A DNA stretch of 5,444 bases from QNFN01 sp033722135. GTDB taxonomy: Bacteria > Pseudomonadota > Gammaproteobacteria > QNFN01. Below the pieces are notes generated by a model. That model searched no databases. It was not told where the DNA came from and saw only the letters and a program-made list of their open reading frames with translations. Position numbers and translations under genes: made by a program. The stretch lies in NCBI GenBank assembly GCA_033722135.1, contig JAWVZO010000177.1, positions 1-5,444 of the forward strand, given 5' to 3'. Below are positions 1 to 5,444 of this stretch, piece after piece (position 1 is the stretch's first letter; each line of letters opens with the position of its first letter).

Positions 1-707
1 CCGTCGCGCAACACCAGAGGGAAGACCACGAACGTCGCGGTGAGGATGGCGTGCAGCACGAGGATGCCGGCGTCGAGGCGCAGCAGTTCGGAATCGCGCA
101 GGACCGGTCCGAACTGGCCGCGGACCGGCTCGGCGTCCCGGTGCGGGACGACGGTAGCACTCGGCACGGCCAGCGTCACGACGGCGATGCCCGCGCAGGC
201 GAGGCCCGCGGTGAGCAGGAAGATACCCGGTACGCCTATCCAGTGGTCGAGCAGCGGCCCCAGGACCAGTGCCAGCGCGAAGGAGAGGCCGATGCTGGCC
301 CCGATCGAGGCCATCATGCGCGTGCGCACGCTCTCCCGGGTCAGGTCGGCGGCCAGTGCGAGGACCGCGGCGGCGATGGCGCCGCTGCCCTGGAGCGCGC
401 GGCCGACGATCACCGTGTTCACGTCATCGGCCAACGCGGCGACGACGCTGCCGATCGCGAACAGCAGCAGGCCGAAGACGATCACCGGCTTGCGGCCGAG
501 CCGGTCGGAGGCGAGCCCGAAAGGAATCTGGAACAGCGCCTGGGTCAGCCCGTAGGCGCTGATCGCCAGGCCGACGGCCACCGGCGTGACCCCGTCGAGC
601 CGCTCGGCGTAGAGCGCGAAGACCGGCAGGATCATGAACAGCCCGAGCATGCGCAGGGCGTAGATCGAAGCCAGCGCGACGGACGCGCGGCGCTCGCCGG
701 AGGTCAT
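1..707 (-). CDS. MFS transporter, YajR-like, partial (C-terminus beyond left edge)
   Basis: This is the N-terminal 235 residues of a major facilitator superfamily permease, an inner-membrane secondary transporter probably driven by the proton gradient. The substrate cannot be told from sequence; drug or metabolite efflux is typical of the family. Reading the minus strand from ATG 707-705 gives MTSGERRASVALASIYALRM, then hydrophobic segments at about residues 10-34, 43-63, 76-92, 98-120, 133-153, 160-181 and 212-232, which fits the first six helices plus helix 7. Motif A between TM2 and TM3 is GLASDRLGRK (64-73, with D68 and R72). Motif B is RALQGSG (103-109). The GP ending TM5 (150-151) resembles motif C without its final glycine pair. 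A hydrophilic central loop spans about 183-211. The start and the ALRMLGLFMILPVFALYA stretch look like the YajR branch, but the C-terminal domain that would confirm this is off-window. An in-frame TTG lies 11 codons upstream (740-738). Neither start has a strong Shine-Dalgarno. ATG is preferred because the protein then begins where I recall relatives beginning. It is transcribed divergently from uvrA. Confidence 0.9.
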   Translation of the reverse strand, partial: MTSGERRASVALASIYALRMLGLFMILPVFALYAERLDGVTPVAVGLAISAYGLTQALFQIPFGLASDRLGRKPVIVFGLLLFAIGSVVAALADDVNTVIVGRALQGSGAIAAAVLALAADLTRESVRTRMMASIGASIGLSFALALVLGPLLDHWIGVPGIFLLTAGLACAGIAVVTLAVPSATVVPHRDAEPVRGQFGPVLRDSELLRLDAGILVLHAILTATFVVFPLVLRD

Positions 708-752
708 GCGGCTCGGCTTCGCCGCGGGGGATCCAGTCAAGGGAGTGGTCTT

Positions 753-782
753 TTGCGTGGTGCTTCGCGGAGGCCGTATAGT
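753..782 (+). promoter_or_regulatory. Candidate sigma-70-type promoter for uvrA
   Basis: The hexamer TATAGT at 777-782 matches the -10 consensus TATAAT at five of six positions. It is preceded, after an 18-bp spacer, by TTGCGT at 753-758, which shares only TTG with the -35 consensus. It lies in the least GC-rich part of the intergenic region. If used, transcription would start near 789 and leave an untranslated leader of about 255 bases before the uvrA ATG at 1046. I see no better -10 nearer the gene, where the sequence is almost all G and C. The weak -35 element and the unknown host sigma preferences keep this tentative. Confidence 0.4.
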
Positions 783-807
783 AACAGGTTGATTCCGGCG
801 ATCGGAA
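778..807 (-). promoter_or_regulatory. Weak candidate promoter for the MFS gene, overlapping the uvrA promoter
   Basis: On the minus strand TACTAT (783-778) matches the -10 consensus at four of six positions. TTCCGA (807-802) shares three positions with the -35 consensus at an 18-bp spacer. This would give a leader of about 65 bases before the transporter ATG at 707. Its -10 overlaps the plus-strand TATAGT, so two polymerases could not sit there together if both are real. The match is weak and rests mainly on location and local AT-richness. Confidence 0.25.
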
Positions 808-1045
808 CGGTCCGGGACAGGGCGACGCGCATCGCGCAGGCCGTCGGGCGGACCGCCGGGGGGCCCCGGTGAACTCCCCGGGCATCCGCCCGGTCTGAAC
901 CCGGGCACGTCCCGCGGGGGGAATCGCCCGGGACCCTGGCATGCCGGCCATCGCCGGGCCCGGTCCCCACCCCCACCGGGAACCCCCGGACCCCGGGTTC
1001 GCCCGGGCCACGCCACCACGCTCGAGCGCGAACAGGCCCTGACCC
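790..1045 (+). other. Inverted-repeat-rich uvrA leader region without a gene
   Basis: I see no credible gene in this stretch. Reading frames that cross it have compositions expected of non-coding GC-rich DNA and no recognisable domain. It holds about ten CCCGG or CCGGG clusters between 856 and 1007. These include a near-palindrome at 856-869, a 6-bp stem with a 4-base loop at 878-893, the 10-bp palindrome CCGGGCCCGG at 954-963, and a longer bulged hairpin at 976-1006. If the promoter at 753-782 is used, all of this is transcribed as the 5' leader of uvrA. No riboswitch family is recognisable. The Shine-Dalgarno for uvrA is poor: only CAGG at 1033-1036, about ten bases before the ATG. Confidence 0.6.
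976..1006 (+). repeat. Bulged inverted repeat 40 bases upstream of uvrA
   Basis: The left arm CCGGGAACCC (976-985) pairs with GGGTT (995-999) and CCCGG (1002-1006), giving ten base pairs interrupted by a two-base CG bulge (1000-1001) around a nine-base loop. In RNA this would be a stable hairpin close to the uvrA start. There is no T-tract after it, so it does not look like a classical terminator. It could be a chance product of the local CCGGG-rich composition. Confidence 0.45.
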
Positions 1046-3901
<2,856 letters not shown>

Positions 3902-3913
3902 ACGCCGCCCACC

Positions 3914-3933
3914 CGCCGGGCCGTAGCCCGGCG
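3914..3933. terminator. Hairpin in the uvrA/hydrolase convergent gap, possible bidirectional terminator
   Basis: A perfect 8-bp inverted repeat, CGCCGGGC and GCCCGGCG around a CGTA loop, fills most of the 33 bases between the uvrA stop (ending 3901) and the stop of the convergent hydrolase (3935-3937, minus strand). Symmetric placement between two stop codons suits a terminator serving both genes. Neither side has a run of T, so it is not a canonical intrinsic terminator. It may act with Rho or only protect 3' ends. Confidence 0.5.
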
Positions 3934-3934
3934 C

Positions 3935-5444
3935 TCAGACGTTGTCGCGCGGGATGGTCGCCGCGAAGGTGCGGCAGAAGATCCGGCTGCCGCCCTCGTA
4001 AGCGTCGAGGTCGGCCTGCACGTAGAAGTTCTCGGCGTCCGAGGTGAGCACCGTGCGCGTCTCCGTGCGCACCTGCCAGTCGCCGCGTTCGAGGCGCCAG
4101 GTCCAGCGCGTCTCCCCGCGCACCGAGGCGAAGTCGTCGGCGGTCGATGCGTACCGCTCGACTCCGCGGAGGCCGCTGACCAGGCCGATGTCGTCGAACC
4201 GCTGGACGCCCCGGTCGTCGATCACCTCCAGCGTGGAGACGTCGCTGGCGAGGTCGCGGATCACGCGCCAGTCGTGCTGCTCGGGCTGGAGCAGCGTTCG
4301 CGGAGGCCCCGACGCGCACTCCGGGGGGTCGAAGGGCCGCATGTCGCCGTCCTCGGGACGCGGCGGGCGTTCCGGAAGCTCCAGGCGGCAGCCACGGGTC
4401 TCGAGGCGCAGGCGCACCGGTTCCGGGGGTGGCCAGGCGAGCGGCCAGTACGAGGTCGAGATCGACAGGCGCAGCCTGTGCCCCTTCGGGAAGGCCTGGG
4501 CGACGTGGTTGAGCCGCACCGTGACGTCGTATGGGGTCCCCGGGACGAGCGCCTCCGGGTGCTCGGCACCGTCGCGGTGGGTCAGGTTCAGCAGCCCGTA
4601 GGTGACCCGGGTCGCCTTGCCGTCTGGAGCCACGTCCGAGAGGCGCACCGCCACCATCGCCTGGGGACGGTTCGCGCTCACCCGCAGGCGCAGCACCGGC
4701 GGGCCGAGGATCTCCAGAGGCGCGTCGAGGGGCGAGGTGTCGAAAGTCAGCGCGCCGCCGTCATCCTCCCGCTGGTCGTGGGCGAGGTCGGGGCCGGCCG
4801 CGTAGGAGCACCACTTGCCCGCGAACAGGCCGACCGTCAGCGGCGACTGGATGGTCAGTTCCAGGTCGCCGCGTTCCTCCCCGGAGTGCAGGATGCGATC
4901 CCCGAGGTCCAGCGTACGCGTGCCGATCCGCGGCGATGGCCAGGTCGCCTCGCCGACCCAGCGCCCCGGGCGGAAATCGTAGCTGGTGGTCGGCGGCACG
5001 CTGTCCTGGAGCCAGACCCGGAGCGCGGGCTCGTTCTCGATGCCGTTGTCGACCTCCTTGAGCCAGCGGTCCCACCAGCGCAGGCACTCCTGCAGGAAAC
5101 CGATGGCAGGTCCGGGCTGGCCCATGTGCGGGTAGAGATGCCCCCAAGGGCCGACCAGCCCGCGCCGCGGCACGTCCAGCTTCTCGAGCAGCCGGAACAC
5201 GGCGTTCGAGTAACCGTCGGCCCATCCGCTGACGGCGAACACCGGGCAGGTGATGGCCGAGAAGTCCTCGCAGATGGAGCCGTGACGCCAGAACCGGTCA
5301 CGCCGCTGGTGCTCGAGCCAGGTCGCCAGCCACGGGCTGCAGTGCTCGAGGCGCTCCAGCCAGATCTCGCGCCAGCTGTCGCCCACCGACTGCGGATCGG
5401 GCGGCAGGCTGTTGAAGGCGAACATGATCGAGGCCCAGGAGAGG
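3935..5444 (-). CDS. CocE/NonD family hydrolase (X-Pro dipeptidyl-peptidase S15-like), partial, N-terminus beyond right edge
   Basis: This is the C-terminal 502 residues of an alpha/beta-hydrolase related to cocaine esterase and X-Pro dipeptidyl peptidase, which cleave ester, amide or acyl bonds with a Ser-Asp-His triad. The frame stays open through the window edge, reading LSWASIMFAFNSLPPDP. The internal Met (5425-5423) is therefore not the start, and the nucleophile GxSxxG lies outside. Numbering from that Met, the catalytic acid is likely D70 in SGWADGYS (codon 5218-5216) and the catalytic histidine H96 in GPWGH (codon 5140-5138). Residues about 115-350 match the jelly-roll C-terminal domain of the family, with ALRVWLQD (134-141) and, near its end, GHRLRLSISTSYWPLAWP (315-332). 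Residues about 380-496 form a further domain ending IPRDNV, which I believe typifies a proteobacterial subfamily of roughly 650-700 residues. Substrate is unknown. Any signal peptide would be off-window. The gene converges on uvrA with no evident functional link. Confidence 0.9.
   Translation of the reverse strand, partial: LSWASIMFAFNSLPPDPQSVGDSWREIWLERLEHCSPWLATWLEHQRRDRFWRHGSICEDFSAITCPVFAVSGWADGYSNAVFRLLEKLDVPRRGLVGPWGHLYPHMGQPGPAIGFLQECLRWWDRWLKEVDNGIENEPALRVWLQDSVPPTTSYDFRPGRWVGEATWPSPRIGTRTLDLGDRILHSGEERGDLELTIQSPLTVGLFAGKWCSYAAGPDLAHDQREDDGGALTFDTSPLDAPLEILGPPVLRLRVSANRPQAMVAVRLSDVAPDGKATRVTYGLLNLTHRDGAEHPEALVPGTPYDVTVRLNHVAQAFPKGHRLRLSISTSYWPLAWPPPEPVRLRLETRGCRLELPERPPRPEDGDMRPFDPPECASGPPRTLLQPEQHDWRVIRDLASDVSTLEVIDDRGVQRFDDIGLVSGLRGVERYASTADDFASVRGETRWTWRLERGDWQVRTETRTVLTSDAENFYVQADLDAYEGGSRIFCRTFAATIPRDNV

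Noticed and set aside
772..787. Possible SOS box ending in ACAG near the uvrA promoter
   Set aside because: The left half reads GGCC rather than CTGT. The better-looking CCGT at 774-777 is only six bases from ACAG rather than eight, so it does not fit the LexA spacing.
51..872. A 273-codon plus-strand open frame antisense to the MFS gene
   Set aside because: The opposite strand gives a clear transporter with motif A, motif B and regular hydrophobic helices. The plus-strand frame is a charged, low-information translation.
856..1007. A CRISPR-like or tandem repeat array
   Set aside because: The repeated unit is only 5-7 bases, spacing is irregular (about 5 to 30 bases), and no longer repeat with uniform spacers exists.
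5423..5425. ATG at 5425-5423 as the start of the hydrolase
   Set aside because: The frame remains open upstream to the window edge and encodes LSWASI, which continues the family sequence. The catalytic serine motif needed for the enzyme would otherwise be missing.

Overview
This is a GC-rich bacterial chromosomal segment, with G or C in nearly every third codon position. It carries three protein genes and two intergenic regions. The best fit is a high-GC gammaproteobacterium. That is an inference from the divergent pairing of uvrA with a YajR-like major facilitator gene, a layout I recall from Pseudomonas and relatives, where ssb usually follows the transporter. The ssb position would lie outside the window, so this is not proven, and no rRNA or tRNA is present to fix the taxonomy.

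Layout. (1) Bases 1-707, minus strand: the N-terminal half of an MFS transporter, cut by the left window edge. (2) Bases 708-1045: a divergent intergenic region. Its MFS-proximal part (about 740-800) is relatively AT-rich and holds overlapping promoter-like elements on both strands. Its uvrA-proximal part (about 856-1007) is dense in CCGGG/CCCGG inverted repeats. (3) Bases 1046-3901, plus strand: a complete uvrA, the damage-recognition ATPase of nucleotide excision repair, with every signature motif intact. (4) Bases 3902-3934: a short convergent gap filled by a perfect 8-bp GC hairpin. (5) Bases 3935-5444, minus strand: the C-terminal 502 residues of a CocE/NonD-type (peptidase S15-like) serine hydrolase, cut by the right window edge before its nucleophile motif.

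How the genes relate. uvrA and the transporter are transcribed divergently from a shared region and may share control, but they have no obvious common pathway. The hydrolase converges on uvrA and appears functionally unrelated. I see no mobile element, CRISPR array, phage gene, toxin-antitoxin pair or RNA gene. I did not find an undescribed system; the content is ordinary housekeeping and accessory metabolism. The points most worth a second look are the inverted-repeat-rich uvrA leader, the apparent lack of a canonical LexA box upstream of uvrA, and the extra C-terminal domain of the hydrolase.
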